64,000 bases of DNA from Rhodocyclales bacterium (GCA_016235165.1 JACRLX010000046.1:124001-188000), one strand, 5' to 3'; shown: positions 51,702 through 60,069, counted from the stretch's first letter. Made by a program: numbers and translations. The notes: generated by a model from the letters alone, not told the origin.

Positions 51702-52987
51702 GGCTGGTCTACCGCTTCGATCAGGATGGCCCTGAAATCATTGACGTTGGTGCGCGTCGGCCCGGTGACGACAAGGTCGCCGAGCGCGGAGAACACGCCG
51801 TAGGCATCATTGTCGGCGAGCCGGGCACGCAAATCAATTCCTTCCGCCGCCGCGCGCGACGCAGTATCGGGCAGCAGCAGCGCGCCGGCATTGTCTTCCG
51901 AACCGTCGATGCCGTCGGTGTCGCCGGCAATGGCATGGATGCGGCCATGGCCATTCAGGGTCAGCGCCAGGCCGAGCAGGAACTCCAGGTTGCGTCCGCC
52001 GCGCCCGCCGCCCTTGACCGTGACCGTGGTCTCGCCGCCGGAAAGCAGCACGCATGGCCCCGCCAGCGGCACGCCATGGGCGGCACAGGACAGCGCGATG
52101 CCGCCGAGTACACGGGCGACTTCACGCGCCTCGCCTTCGATCGTGTCGCCCAGCACCAGCGGCATCACGCCGCGCTGGCGGGCAAGCTCGGCGGCGGCGG
52201 CCAGCGAGCGCTGCGCCGTGGCGATGACATGCGATTCGCAACGAATGAAGCGGGGATCGTCGGCCTTCGGCGATTCCGCCGCGCCGCCGGCCAAGGCGCG
52301 ACGCGCGGCGTCGGGCAAGCCTATGCCGTAGCGTTCGACGATTTCCAGGGCCTCGGCGCAGGTGGTCGGATCGGGCACGGTCGGCCCCGAGGCGATGGTG
52401 GTCAGCTCGTCTCCCGGCACGTCGGAAATCGCCAGCGTGACCACGCGCGCCGGCGCAGCCGCCAGCGCAAGTCGCCCGCCCTTGATCGCCGAAAGATGTT
52501 TGCGCAGGCAATTGATCTCGGCGATGCTGGCGCCGCAGGCCAGCAGCGCACGGGTCACGGCGCGCTTGTCGTCGAGCCTGATGCCGGCCATCGGCGCCGC
52601 CAGCAAGGCCGAACCGCCGCCGGACAGCAGCACCAGCACCAGGTCGTCCGCCGTCAGCCCCTGCACCGACTGCAACAGGCGCGCGGCGGCCTGCTGGCCG
52701 GCCGCGTCGGGCGTCGGATGGGAGGCCTCGACCACCTCGATGTGCCGGGTCGACATGCCATGGCCATAGCGGGTGACGACCAGCCCCGACAGTTGCCCGA
52801 AGTTGCCACGCCAGTGCGTCTCGACGGCATGCGCCATGGCCGCCGCCGCCTTGCCGGCGCCGACTACCACGGTGCGGCCCCTGGGCGGATCGGGCAGCCA
52901 GCCGGCGATGCAATGCGCCGGATCGGCGGCGGCAACGGCGGCGTCGAACAGATCGCGCAGCAGCGCGCGCTGGTGCAGGTAGTTCAC
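51698..52987 (-). CDS. Glycerate 2-kinase (MOFRL family)
   Basis: About 429 residues from the GTG at 52987, which overlaps the hyi stop (GTGA). The class II glycerate kinase signature is clear: VVVGAGKAAAAMAHAVE, LVLLSGGGSALLAAP, EINCLRKHLSAIKGGRL and the MOFRL part LSGGETTVTVKGGGRGGRNLEF, with AGDTDGIDGSEDNAGA. It phosphorylates D-glycerate. An earlier GTG/ATG in frame exists, but the coupling favours 52987. It links hydroxypyruvate or tartronate-semialdehyde metabolism to glycolysis. Confidence 0.93.
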   Translation of the reverse strand: MNYLHQRALLRDLFDAAVAAADPAHCIAGWLPDPPRGRTVVVGAGKAAAAMAHAVETHWRGNFGQLSGLVVTRYGHGMSTRHIEVVEASHPTPDAAGQQAAARLLQSVQGLTADDLVLVLLSGGGSALLAAPMAGIRLDDKRAVTRALLACGASIAEINCLRKHLSAIKGGRLALAAAPARVVTLAISDVPGDELTTIASGPTVPDPTTCAEALEIVERYGIGLPDAARRALAGGAAESPKADDPRFIRCESHVIATAQRSLAAAAELARQRGVMPLVLGDTIEGEAREVARVLGGIALSCAAHGVPLAGPCVLLSGGETTVTVKGGGRGGRNLEFLLGLALTLNGHGRIHAIAGDTDGIDGSEDNAGALLLPDTASRAAAEGIDLRARLADNDAYGVFSALGDLVVTGPTRTNVNDFRAILIEAVDQP

Positions 52988-53760
52988 CGCGGGGCTTTCA
53001 TCCAGCCAAAGCTGTCCCCGGTCGCCGCGCTGGGCCGGTACTCGCAACCTATCCAGCCGGAATATCCGAGGCGATCGAGGTGGGCGAAGAGGAAGGGGAA
53101 ATTGATTTCGCCGGTGCCTGGCTCGTGGCGTCCGGGGTTGTCGGCAAGCTGGATATGGCCAATGCGGGGCAGATTCTCCTCCAGCCGCCGCGCCAGATCG
53201 CCCTCCATGACCTGGGCATGGTAGATGTCGTACTGGAGCCGGAGATTCTCATGTCCCGCAGCAGCGATCAGCGCCAGACCGGCGTCGCTGGTGCTGACCA
53301 GGAAACCTGGCGTGTCGCGCGTATTGAGCGGTTCCAGCAGCAGCCCGATGCCGGCGCGGCGCGTCACGGCGGCGGCGAAGCGCAGGTTCTCGACCAGGGT
53401 CTCGCGCGCCTTCTCGGGGCTTACGCCCGGCGGCGGGATCCCGGCCAGGCAATTCAGGCGCGGGCAGCCCAGCAGCCTGGCGTATTCGATGGCCAGGCCG
53501 ACGCCATCCTGGAATTCGGCAATGCGGCGCGGATGACAGGCTATCCCTCGCTCCCCCGCCGCCCAGTCGCCCGCCGGCAGGTTGAACAGCACCACGTCGA
53601 GGCCGGACGTTAGCACCACCTCGGCCAGTGCCGCGCGATCGAACTGGTAGGGAAAATGGAACTCGACGGCGGCAAAACCCGCCGCCCGTGCCGCCGAAAA
53701 GCGCTCCAGGAAAGGGCGCTCCGTGAACAGGAAAGAAAGGTTCGCGGAAAAACGGGGCAT
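52984..53760 (-). CDS. hyi: Hydroxypyruvate isomerase
   Basis: 258 residues with the xylose-isomerase-like barrel. Diagnostic segments are MPRFSANLSFLFTERPFLERF, LLEPLNTRDTPGFLVS with a metal-binding Glu, LQYDIYHAQVMEGDL with Asp and His, and IQLADNPGRHEPGTGEINF and GCEYRPS. It interconverts hydroxypyruvate and tartronate semialdehyde. It is the first gene of the leftward operon, and a 41-bp tandem repeat lies in its upstream region. Confidence 0.94.
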   Translation of the reverse strand: MPRFSANLSFLFTERPFLERFSAARAAGFAAVEFHFPYQFDRAALAEVVLTSGLDVVLFNLPAGDWAAGERGIACHPRRIAEFQDGVGLAIEYARLLGCPRLNCLAGIPPPGVSPEKARETLVENLRFAAAVTRRAGIGLLLEPLNTRDTPGFLVSTSDAGLALIAAAGHENLRLQYDIYHAQVMEGDLARRLEENLPRIGHIQLADNPGRHEPGTGEINFPFLFAHLDRLGYSGWIGCEYRPSAATGDSFGWMKAPR

Positions 53761-54064
53761 CGCCCGATTCTATATGTCCCCGACTATGTCGGGGACGGTA
53801 TCCCTCTTGTGGATATGTCCCCGACTATGTCGGGGACGGTGTCCCTCTTGTGGATATGTCCCCGACTATGTCGGGGACGGTGTCCCTTTTGCGGATATGT
53901 CCCAATGAGTTGCGGACATTTACCCTCCGCCGAAAGTTCCGCGGAAACCGCCAATTTATTGTTGCCGACAGCGCAGCAATCAATTGAAGTCGCACGTATT
54001 TCCCCGCTCCTCCGATCCGCGTAAAGTCCGGCTCTCGCAAACAGCATACGTGCAACGATCCGCC
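53761..54064. other. Divergent gene-free region between hyi and cytochrome b561
   Basis: The first half is the tandem repeat array (53773-53932). The second half, to 54064, includes AT-rich words (CAATTTATTGTTG, CAATCAATTGAAG) that could hold a promoter for the b561-yceI genes. No gene is supported. Confidence 0.6.
53773..53932 (+). repeat. Tandem 41-bp array of the long-form repeat
   Basis: Three units starting at 53773, 53814 and 53855 are 41 bp apart and nearly identical. A degenerate fourth starts at 53896. Each has TATG, a perfect hairpin (arms GTCCCCGAC and GTCGGGGAC, loop TAT), then GGTATCCC or GGTGTCCC and CTCTTGTGGA or a close variant. The stem differs from the other long-form copies by paired changes, and the CGGCGCTGG tail is absent. 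Confidence 0.9.
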
Positions 54065-54637
54065 ATGCCCGCTTCGACATTCCAGCCAGCATCCGCCTAC
54101 ACCCGCACCGCCATCGGCCTGCACTGGCTGATCGCCATTGCCTTGGCGGGTACGTTTGCGCTGGGCATCTACATGCCCGACCTGCCGCTCTCGCCGCAGA
54201 AGCTCAAGCTCTATTCCTGGCACAAATGGGCCGGGGTGAGCATTTTCCTGTTCGTGATCCTGCGCTTGGTGTGGCGCTTCGGCCATCGTCCGCCGGCCCT
54301 GCCGGCAGGAATGCCCCGCTGGCAGGTACGGCTGGCGGAAGGAACCCACCACCTGCTCTACCTGCTGATGTTCGCCGTGCCCTTGTCGGGCTGGCTGATG
54401 AGCTCGGCCAAGGGCTTCCAGACCGTCTGGTTCGGCGTGCTGCCGCTGCCCGACCTGTTGAACAAGGACAAAGAACTTGGCGACGCGTTGCGGCAACTGC
54501 ACATGCTGCTCAACTTCAGCATGGCTGGCCTCGTCCTGGTCCACGCCGCTGCCGCCGTCAAGCATCACCTGATCGACCGCGACGACATCCTGGCGCGCAT
54601 GCTGCCCTTCCTAGCCCACAGCGGAGCCAAAAAATGA
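54065..54637 (+). CDS. Cytochrome b561
   Basis: 190 residues from the ATG at 54065. Four membrane helices carry the b-heme histidines: AIGLHWLIAIAL, YSWHKWAGVSIF, GTHHLLYLLMFAVPLSGWLM and LLNFSMAGLVLVHAAAAVKHHL. It transfers electrons in the inner membrane, perhaps to the YceI partners encoded next. The gene overlaps yceI by 4 nt. Confidence 0.93.
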   Translation: MPASTFQPASAYTRTAIGLHWLIAIALAGTFALGIYMPDLPLSPQKLKLYSWHKWAGVSIFLFVILRLVWRFGHRPPALPAGMPRWQVRLAEGTHHLLYLLMFAVPLSGWLMSSAKGFQTVWFGVLPLPDLLNKDKELGDALRQLHMLLNFSMAGLVLVHAAAAVKHHLIDRDDILARMLPFLAHSGAKK

Positions 54638-55203
54638 AATCCAACCTCACCCTGTCCTGCCTCGCACTGATCGCCAGCCTGCTGCATGCCCCGGCAGCAC
54701 AGGCCGTCGAGTTCAAGCAGTTTCAGGCGGCGAAGAGTTCGCTGTCCTTCGTGTACAAGCAGATGAATGTGCCGGTCGATGGCCAGTTCAAGAACTTCCG
54801 CGCCAGGATCGCCTTCGACCCCGCCAAGCCGACCGCCGCCAAGGCCGAATTCGAAATCGACCTGGCCAGCATCGACGCCGGCTCCAAGGACGCCAACGAC
54901 GAAGTCGCCGGCAAGGCCTGGTTCGACACCAAACAGTTTCCGGTTGCGAAGTTCGTCGCCAGCTCGGTCAAGCCCTTGGGCAACAACCGCTACGAGGTCG
55001 CCGGCAAGATGAGCATCAAGGGCAAGACCCAGGATCTCGCCACGCCGGTTACCGTAAGCCAGCAAGGCGACGGCGCCAGTTTCGACGGCAGCCTGGTGTT
55101 GAAGCGCGCCGACTATGCCATCGGCGACGGCGTCTGGGCCGACTTCGGCACCGTCGCCAACGAAATCCAGATCAAGTTCCACCTCGTTGCCACCAGCAAG
55201 TAA
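54634..55203 (+). CDS. YceI-family lipocalin-like protein, first copy
   Basis: 189 residues with a signal peptide ending at AAQAVEF. YceI features: SSLSFVYKQMNVPVDGQFKNFRARIAFDP, WFDTKQFPVAKFVASS and the end GVWADFGTVANEIQIKFHL. YceI proteins bind isoprenoid molecules in the periplasm. Pairing with cytochrome b561 is common. A second copy follows 22 bp downstream. Confidence 0.92.
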   Translation: MKSNLTLSCLALIASLLHAPAAQAVEFKQFQAAKSSLSFVYKQMNVPVDGQFKNFRARIAFDPAKPTAAKAEFEIDLASIDAGSKDANDEVAGKAWFDTKQFPVAKFVASSVKPLGNNRYEVAGKMSIKGKTQDLATPVTVSQQGDGASFDGSLVLKRADYAIGDGVWADFGTVANEIQIKFHLVATSK

Positions 55204-55225
55204 TCCAACCACCCAGGAGAAACCC

Positions 55226-55792
55226 ATGAACAAGCTCGTCCTCGCCGCTGCCCTTGCCAGCTTTTCCGCCACCGGCTTCGCCGCGCCGGAAACCTTCGGC
55301 GTCGAATCCACCCACACCTTTCCGCGCTTCGAGTACAGCCATTTCGGCTATTCGAACCAGGTCCAGCGCTTCGACAAGACCAGCGGCAAGATCGTCCTGG
55401 ATCGTGCCGCCAAAACGGGATCGGTCGATGTGAGCATCGACGCCAGGTCGGTGAATACCGGCTATGCCCTGTTCAACCAGCACATCCAGGCCGAGGATTA
55501 CTTCCACACCGAGAAATTTCCCAGCATCAGCTTCAAGTCGACCGCCGTCAAGTTCGATGGCGACAAGCCGGTCGCCATCGAAGGCAACCTGACCATCAAG
55601 GGTGTGAGCAAGCCGGTGACCTTGACCGTGACCAGCTTTCACGCCATGCCGCACCCGATGCTGAAAAAGGACGCCATCGGCGCCAATGCCTCGACCACCG
55701 TCAAGCGCTCCGAATTCAACATGGGCAAGAACGTGCCCTACGTCAGCGACGAAGTGAAAATCAGCATCGCCGTCGAAGCCGTCAAGGAATAA
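55226..55792 (+). CDS. YceI-family lipocalin-like protein, second copy
   Basis: 188 residues: signal peptide MNKLVLAAALASFSATGFAA, then VESTHTFPRFEYSHFGYSNQVQRF, AEDYFHTEKFPSISFKST and MLKKDAIGANASTTVKRSEF. It is nearer to canonical E. coli YceI than the first copy. AGGAG lies before the ATG. A small GCCGG-loop-CCGGC hairpin follows the stop. Confidence 0.93.
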   Translation: MNKLVLAAALASFSATGFAAPETFGVESTHTFPRFEYSHFGYSNQVQRFDKTSGKIVLDRAAKTGSVDVSIDARSVNTGYALFNQHIQAEDYFHTEKFPSISFKSTAVKFDGDKPVAIEGNLTIKGVSKPVTLTVTSFHAMPHPMLKKDAIGANASTTVKRSEFNMGKNVPYVSDEVKISIAVEAVKE

Positions 55793-55815
55793 GCCGGCCT
55801 TTCCGGCGGCGGCGC

Positions 55816-56907
55816 CTACAGGGCAATGCTGCCGACTTCGTGCGAGAGCGCCTCGATGGCGCTCTCGTCCATTTCGAGCAGGCGCTTGCCCAGCGCGGCA
55901 AAATGCTCCTGCCCGGCGCTGGCGGCCAACAACATCGCCGTCACCTGCCCGCGAAGCGGAGTCCCAGGTGCGCAGAGCGCGTCAGCGCCGTCCCGCAAGG
56001 GGATACCGCTTCGCATAACTCTTGCCGCGTAGGCTGACTGCAGGCGCGGAAACATCTCGCGCCGCAAGCCTTCGAAGGTGGCGAACCAGAAGTGCAGCGA
56101 ATCCGTGGATTCGCGGCGCAGCAGGCCCGGCAGCGTCACCAGGCAATCCGCCAGGTTGTCCTTGACGGCGCGGGCAAAGATTTCCGCGCGCTTGCCGCCC
56201 AGGCTGGCGAGCTTGGCCTGCCAGCCGGCGCCGAGCACGCGGGCGGCGGCAAGTTCGCCCTCCTCGTGCAGCACCAGGGTTTCGATCTCGCCTTCGGTCA
56301 TGCGTTCGATCGCGGCCTGCGGATCGATGTCGTAGCCATACGCCAGCAGAGCCGACTTGAGCGCGCCGTCCTGCTGTTTCTGGTCCCAGCCCTCGGCCTT
56401 CTCCCACAGCCACTGGTGCAGCGCCTCGCGCCGCACGATCAGCGTCGCGCCCTGCGAAGCGGCCGGAATGGCGGCGACGTCGCGCGCATATTCGCAGCCG
56501 CAGACCAGCAGGCGGGCATCGCCGCGCCGCTCGTCGCGCGCCAGTTCGCCAAGGAAGAAATGCGGCTTGCGGAAGCGGCCGATGCCGGCGCCATAGACCA
56601 GGCCGCTGCCGGCCAGTGCGGCGTTCACCGCGTCGGCGTCAAACGGATCGATCGCGCTCCCGGCGACCGGAACGGCAACAAAGTCATCGCTGGCAATGCT
56701 TTCCCAACGCTGCTCGCGCGCGGCGATCCAGAGCCCCACCTCCTCGCGCGGCGGCATCACGCCATGGGGCAGCTGGTGTTCCCAACGATAGAACTCGCGC
56801 ATGCCGAGCAGGTAGGTGCACAGGCTGACGTCACGCGCATGGCGCGCGTCGGCGATGTCGCAGTTGGTCTGCACCGCGCCCACCAGGGCGGCCATGCCGG
56901 CGATCAC
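55816..56907 (-). CDS. Sfum_1244-like protein of unknown function
   Basis: About 363 residues from the GTG at 56907, which overlaps the stop of the gene upstream; an ATG at 56895 is also possible. The N-terminus VQTNCDIADARHARDVSLCTYLLGMREFYRWE resembles what I recall as the Sfum_1244 family. The function is unknown. Cys residues occur at NCDIADA, LCTYL and LVCGCEYA. The C-terminal third contains VMRSGIPLRDGADAL, coded by a shortened dispersed repeat (55981-56024). Confidence 0.7.
   Translation of the reverse strand: MIAGMAALVGAVQTNCDIADARHARDVSLCTYLLGMREFYRWEHQLPHGVMPPREEVGLWIAAREQRWESIASDDFVAVPVAGSAIDPFDADAVNAALAGSGLVYGAGIGRFRKPHFFLGELARDERRGDARLLVCGCEYARDVAAIPAASQGATLIVRREALHQWLWEKAEGWDQKQQDGALKSALLAYGYDIDPQAAIERMTEGEIETLVLHEEGELAAARVLGAGWQAKLASLGGKRAEIFARAVKDNLADCLVTLPGLLRRESTDSLHFWFATFEGLRREMFPRLQSAYAARVMRSGIPLRDGADALCAPGTPLRGQVTAMLLAASAGQEHFAALGKRLLEMDESAIEALSHEVGSIAL
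55981..56024 (-). repeat. Truncated long-form repeat inside the Sfum_1244-like gene
   Basis: Read on the minus strand it has CAAGAGTTATGCGAAGC (identical words occur in the trpC copy), then GGTATCCCCTTGCGGGACGG and CGCTGAC. Most of the hairpin is deleted, so the arms are missing. It is in frame with the gene. Confidence 0.75.
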
Positions 56908-57353
56908 GGCGCCGGCCCGCCGAGGCGCCGGCGCGGTTTCCAGGCGGCGACGCCCTTGACGATCTCGGAGAAGGGCAGCGCCTCCAGCTCGCCATGTTGC
57001 TCGCGCGCCAGGCGCAGCAGACGCCGCACATTCGGCGCCAGCGCTTCCGGATCGAACACCGACTTCATGCCCAGCAGCCCGCCGCACTGGATTTTCATCA
57101 GCATGGCGTGCGGCAGGATGCGCTGCGTATCGGTAATGCCCAGGGCGAAGGCCGACTTCTGGCGCAGCAACTCGGCCAGCTGCCGGCATTCGAGGTGCGC
57201 CGCAGACTGCGAGCAGGCAAAGGTTTCCCGCTCGCCGATCTGATGCGCCATCGCCAGCTCGCACACCGCGCTTCGCGCCAGCAAGGCGCGCTCAAACACA
57301 CAGGGCAGGCGATTGATCTCGCCCTTCGCGTTGCGGTAGGCGGTTTCGTCCAC
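56904..57353 (-). CDS. Conserved Cys-containing hypothetical protein
   Basis: 149 residues from a GTG at 57353. Five Cys are present (LPCVFE, AVCELA, FACSQ, LECRQ, IQCGG) and helices dominate. No signal peptide or named family is recognised. It sits between a 77-residue gene and the Sfum_1244-like gene, which it overlaps by 4 nt. Cys richness in this five-gene operon suggests a metal or redox function, which is inference. Confidence 0.65.
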   Translation of the reverse strand: MDETAYRNAKGEINRLPCVFERALLARSAVCELAMAHQIGERETFACSQSAAHLECRQLAELLRQKSAFALGITDTQRILPHAMLMKIQCGGLLGMKSVFDPEALAPNVRRLLRLAREQHGELEALPFSEIVKGVAAWKPRRRLGGPAP

Positions 57354-57361
57354 GACCGGAC

Positions 57362-57595
57362 CTAGTAATCCTCGCCCGTGGTGAGGTCTTCCTTCGGCGG
57401 CTGGTTGAGCAGTTCCTCCGCTTCCAGCTCGTTGGCGGCGAACATGGTCTTGATCGCCTCGCCGGGGGACAGGTCGGCTTCGCGGCGCAGGCGCTTGGCC
57501 TCGTTGGAAGCTTCCTTGAATACCTCGAACTGGGCCAGTTTGCTCAATTGCCGGATCGGCCCCAGGGGCGTGACGCGGTAGATGTAATAGGGCAT
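57362..57595 (-). CDS. Small conserved hypothetical protein
   Basis: 77 residues from the ATG at 57595: MPYYIYRVTPLGPIRQLSKLA, a basic helix and an acidic C-terminus (EELLNQPPKEDLTTGEDY). It has no Cys and no signal peptide. The gaps to its neighbours are 8 and 13 bp, so it is in the same operon. Confidence 0.7.
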   Translation of the reverse strand: MPYYIYRVTPLGPIRQLSKLAQFEVFKEASNEAKRLRREADLSPGEAIKTMFAANELEAEELLNQPPKEDLTTGEDY

Positions 57596-57608
57596 CGCGG
57601 ATGGTTCC

Positions 57609-57977
57609 TTATTCGACGTAGCGTTTGCTGGCCTTGCGCCGGCCCGGCCGTGATTTCTGGATGATGACGCCCTTGATGGGTGCGAGATCAACAATATCTG
57701 CCGGCGGATAGGCCGGATTCAAGGCCTGCAGGCGCCAGGCCTCGCCATGACGCACCAGTTGGCGGAAGATCCATTCGCCCGCAAGCTGGGCCAGGACATA
57801 GGAACCGTCGGTGGCCAGGCCCTCGGGTTCGATCAGGATGATTTCACCTTCGACGAACTCGGGCGCCATGCTGTCGCCAAGCACCATCAGGGCAAACGCT
57901 TCGGCGCCGGCACAGGCCTCCAGCGCCGGATCCTCGCCCTGCGCCAGGATGGGAATGCTGCGTCGTGGCGTGGTCAT
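57609..57977 (-). CDS. S24/LexA-like peptidase domain without HTH
   Basis: 122 residues. Nucleophile region LGDSMAPEFVEGEIILIEP has Ser36 of the Ser-Lys dyad, but at the Lys position the sequence is EWIFRQLV, with Arg72 in place of the catalytic Lys. No DNA-binding domain is present, unlike LexA or CI. It could be an inactive scaffold or a cleavage-deficient relative. It begins 3 bp after the reductase stop, suggesting strict coexpression. Confidence 0.82.
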   Translation of the reverse strand: MTTPRRSIPILAQGEDPALEACAGAEAFALMVLGDSMAPEFVEGEIILIEPEGLATDGSYVLAQLAGEWIFRQLVRHGEAWRLQALNPAYPPADIVDLAPIKGVIIQKSRPGRRKASKRYVE

Positions 57978-57980
57978 GGG

Positions 57981-59456
57981 CTACAAGGCCTCGACGTGCA
58001 ACTGCGCCGCCGGCAGGCCGCGTTGGCGCAACCCCAACGCGACAGCGTCAAGCTCCCCGGCCGGGCCGGCAAGATAGACCTCGGCATCCGTCACGCCCGC
58101 ATCCGCAGCCAGCGCGGCATCGAGCGCGGCGAGATCGAGCGGTCGGTAATGGAACTCGTCGAGCGCCGCCGCCCAGGCCCGGCACTGGTTCGGCAGGTAT
58201 TGGCCGCCAAGGCGCGAGGCCGCCCAGTACAGCGTAATCGACTCCGCGGCATCGACCGCGATGGCGTGCTCGATCAGGCTGTTGATCGGCGCAAAGCCGG
58301 TGTCGACAGCAACGAAGACCAGGGGGCGCGTCGATTCGCGCTCCAGCACGAAGCGGCCCCAGGGGCCCCAGACCGAAACCTCGGCGCCGGGCTGGATGCG
58401 GCCGGCAAACAGGCCGGCGGCGAAATCCCCGGAACCACCATCTTGAAAGTCGGCGCTGGCGGGACGGCGAACATGAAAAATCAGATTGCGGTCATCGCAG
58501 GGGCAACTGGCCACCGGCAACTCGGCATGCAGGTCGCTGGTGTTGGCCACGCCGGCGGTAAGCCCCAGGGTCACCCGCTGGCCGGCAAGGAAACGCAGGC
58601 GGTTGCTGCGCGGCGTTTGCAGGTGCAGGCGCAGGATGTCCTCGGTCAGGACGTCGACGGCACGCAGCTTGGTCACGATGCGCTGCTCGGGAATATCCTC
58701 GGGCAGCCCGGCTTCCAGCACCTCGATCACGAGATCGGAACTGTGTGCGGTGCAAGAACACATCAGGACGTGGTTCTGCGCCTTTTCGGCCTCGGAAAAC
58801 CGGTAGTCCGACGGCGCCACGGCCCGCGCCTCGCCCGCCACCACACGCGCCTTGCATAGGCCGCAATTGCCATTGCCGCAACCGTAGTTGGGCGCCAGGC
58901 CGGCGCGCAGCGCCGCCTTGAGCAGGGTTTCCGAGCCTTCGACGAAGAACTCGCGACCGGAAGGCTTGACCGTGACGTGGGCCGACATGACCCTCAGCAT
59001 AGCATCGAGCGCGCGCAGATCGTCCGCCGGTGGCGGCACCGAGATCGCCTCTGCCAGACCCTCGTCGAGCAGGCGCCCGAGCTCCCCGGCAAGCGCGGGC
59101 GGCAGGCTTTCCAGGCGAAGGCGCAGGTCCTCGATCAGCCGATGGTAACGGGTCAGCGTGCGTTGCAGCTCGGCCAATTCCTGGCCCTGGGCGAACAGCC
59201 GTTGCGCCAGGGCCTCCTGCGACGGCAGCACCCGCTCGCGCAAGCGTTTGGCAAAGGCGTCCTCGCGGATGGCACGGGTCTTCTCGAAACTGCCGGAGTC
59301 ATCGAGATCGAGCTGCGGCCAGGCGCGTTGCAGCACCTCGGCATCCACCATGCCGTCAAAGGACGGCAACTCCTCGTCGCGGATGCGCTTTTGCAGCGCC
59401 ACGCGCGAAATTCCAAGCAGGTGCGCCGCGCGGGAAAGGGTCAGCCATTGGGTCAT
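57981..59456 (-). CDS. HTH-[2Fe-2S] ferredoxin-flavin reductase fusion
   Basis: 491 residues from the ATG at 59456. Residues 1-50 form an excisionase-like helix-turn-helix (LTLSRAAHLLGISRVALQKRIRDEELPS). A coiled-coil helix (about 60-115) follows, then a plant-type ferredoxin with C193-x4-C198-x2-C201 and Cys235, then FAD- and NAD-binding domains (NRLRFLAGQRVTL, GFAPINSLIEHA, VYLAGPAGELDAV). About residues 332-342 (PASADFQDGGS) look inserted, and the DNA there is a short dispersed repeat. The C-terminal part resembles CDP-6-deoxyglucoseen-type reductases. The electron acceptor is unknown. Confidence 0.82.
   Translation of the reverse strand: MTQWLTLSRAAHLLGISRVALQKRIRDEELPSFDGMVDAEVLQRAWPQLDLDDSGSFEKTRAIREDAFAKRLRERVLPSQEALAQRLFAQGQELAELQRTLTRYHRLIEDLRLRLESLPPALAGELGRLLDEGLAEAISVPPPADDLRALDAMLRVMSAHVTVKPSGREFFVEGSETLLKAALRAGLAPNYGCGNGNCGLCKARVVAGEARAVAPSDYRFSEAEKAQNHVLMCSCTAHSSDLVIEVLEAGLPEDIPEQRIVTKLRAVDVLTEDILRLHLQTPRSNRLRFLAGQRVTLGLTAGVANTSDLHAELPVASCPCDDRNLIFHVRRPASADFQDGGSGDFAAGLFAGRIQPGAEVSVWGPWGRFVLERESTRPLVFVAVDTGFAPINSLIEHAIAVDAAESITLYWAASRLGGQYLPNQCRAWAAALDEFHYRPLDLAALDAALAADAGVTDAEVYLAGPAGELDAVALGLRQRGLPAAQLHVEAL
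58444..58469 (+). repeat. Short-form dispersed repeat inside the HTH-reductase gene
   Basis: TGAAAGTCGGCGCTGG...ACGGCG matches the copy after uspA at 23 of 26 positions. It runs opposite to the gene, encodes PASADF and stays in frame in a loop of the flavin domain. Confidence 0.75.
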
Positions 59457-59574
59457 GGCGGGAAATATAGCGAAGCCGCCCCGACCAGCGATTCCAATAT
59501 TTTTATGGGTCTCGATCAACTCGACGAAACAAGTCCTGGTCGAGACGGTGGATTAATCGCTGAGTTCGTCCCGC

Positions 59575-60069
59575 TCAGCGGTAGGGCACCACGATTTCGG
59601 CTTGCATCTCGTATCCCGCGGTACCCCAATCAGTCCGTGTTCGCTTTCGAAAAATGACGCCGTGTGCCGCTACCCGCGTCATAAGGCGCAAACCCCGCAA
59701 CAAGGAGTTGCTTTTCACTATGACCATCTGGCTTGCGGCAGGCGGGGGAGTATGTATGCAACTTCCGAAAAACGGGACAAGGAGAAACTCGCGAATGGCA
59801 TCTCCTTCAGTCTTCAATGGAATGACGAAGCCGGACAATCGGATACGCGTTCCATGAACTGCCGGATTGCTTGGCGCGAGTTCCAGTTCTCTCTTCAGTC
59901 TTTCGAACAGGACTTTTGTCTTGGGATCGGAGTCCGCCAAGTCGTCGAGTTTCTGCGGAGTCCCCGTTCGGTCCGGGCTCCAGTTCGGTGCCAATAAATC
60001 TGGCCATTCGACAGGTCGATAAGTTGTCTCTGCCAACACGCCAGCAGCCATGAAGAACGATAAAAGCAT
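59575..60069 (-). CDS. DUF3299-family secreted protein
   Basis: About 164 residues from the ATG at 60069, which gives a signal segment (MLLSFFMAAGVLAET). The family core is GTRIRLSGFVIPLKTEGDAIREFLLVPFFGSCIHTPPP with the conserved GxC(I/V)H(x)PPP. DUF3299 proteins are thought to be periplasmic; their function is unknown. Further in-frame upstream start codons exist but lack a family match. The 215-bp spacer to fimT is divergent. Confidence 0.78.
   Translation of the reverse strand: MLLSFFMAAGVLAETTYRPVEWPDLLAPNWSPDRTGTPQKLDDLADSDPKTKVLFERLKRELELAPSNPAVHGTRIRLSGFVIPLKTEGDAIREFLLVPFFGSCIHTPPPAASQMVIVKSNSLLRGLRLMTRVAAHGVIFRKRTRTDWGTAGYEMQAEIVVPYR

Noticed and set aside
53773-53932. CRISPR-like regular spacing
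   Set aside because: The 41-bp units follow each other without unique spacers, and no cas genes are present; it is a tandem hairpin repeat.
53656-54024. Short frame across the tandem array
   Set aside because: It only translates the 41-bp repeats in shifting frames and has no start context or family match.
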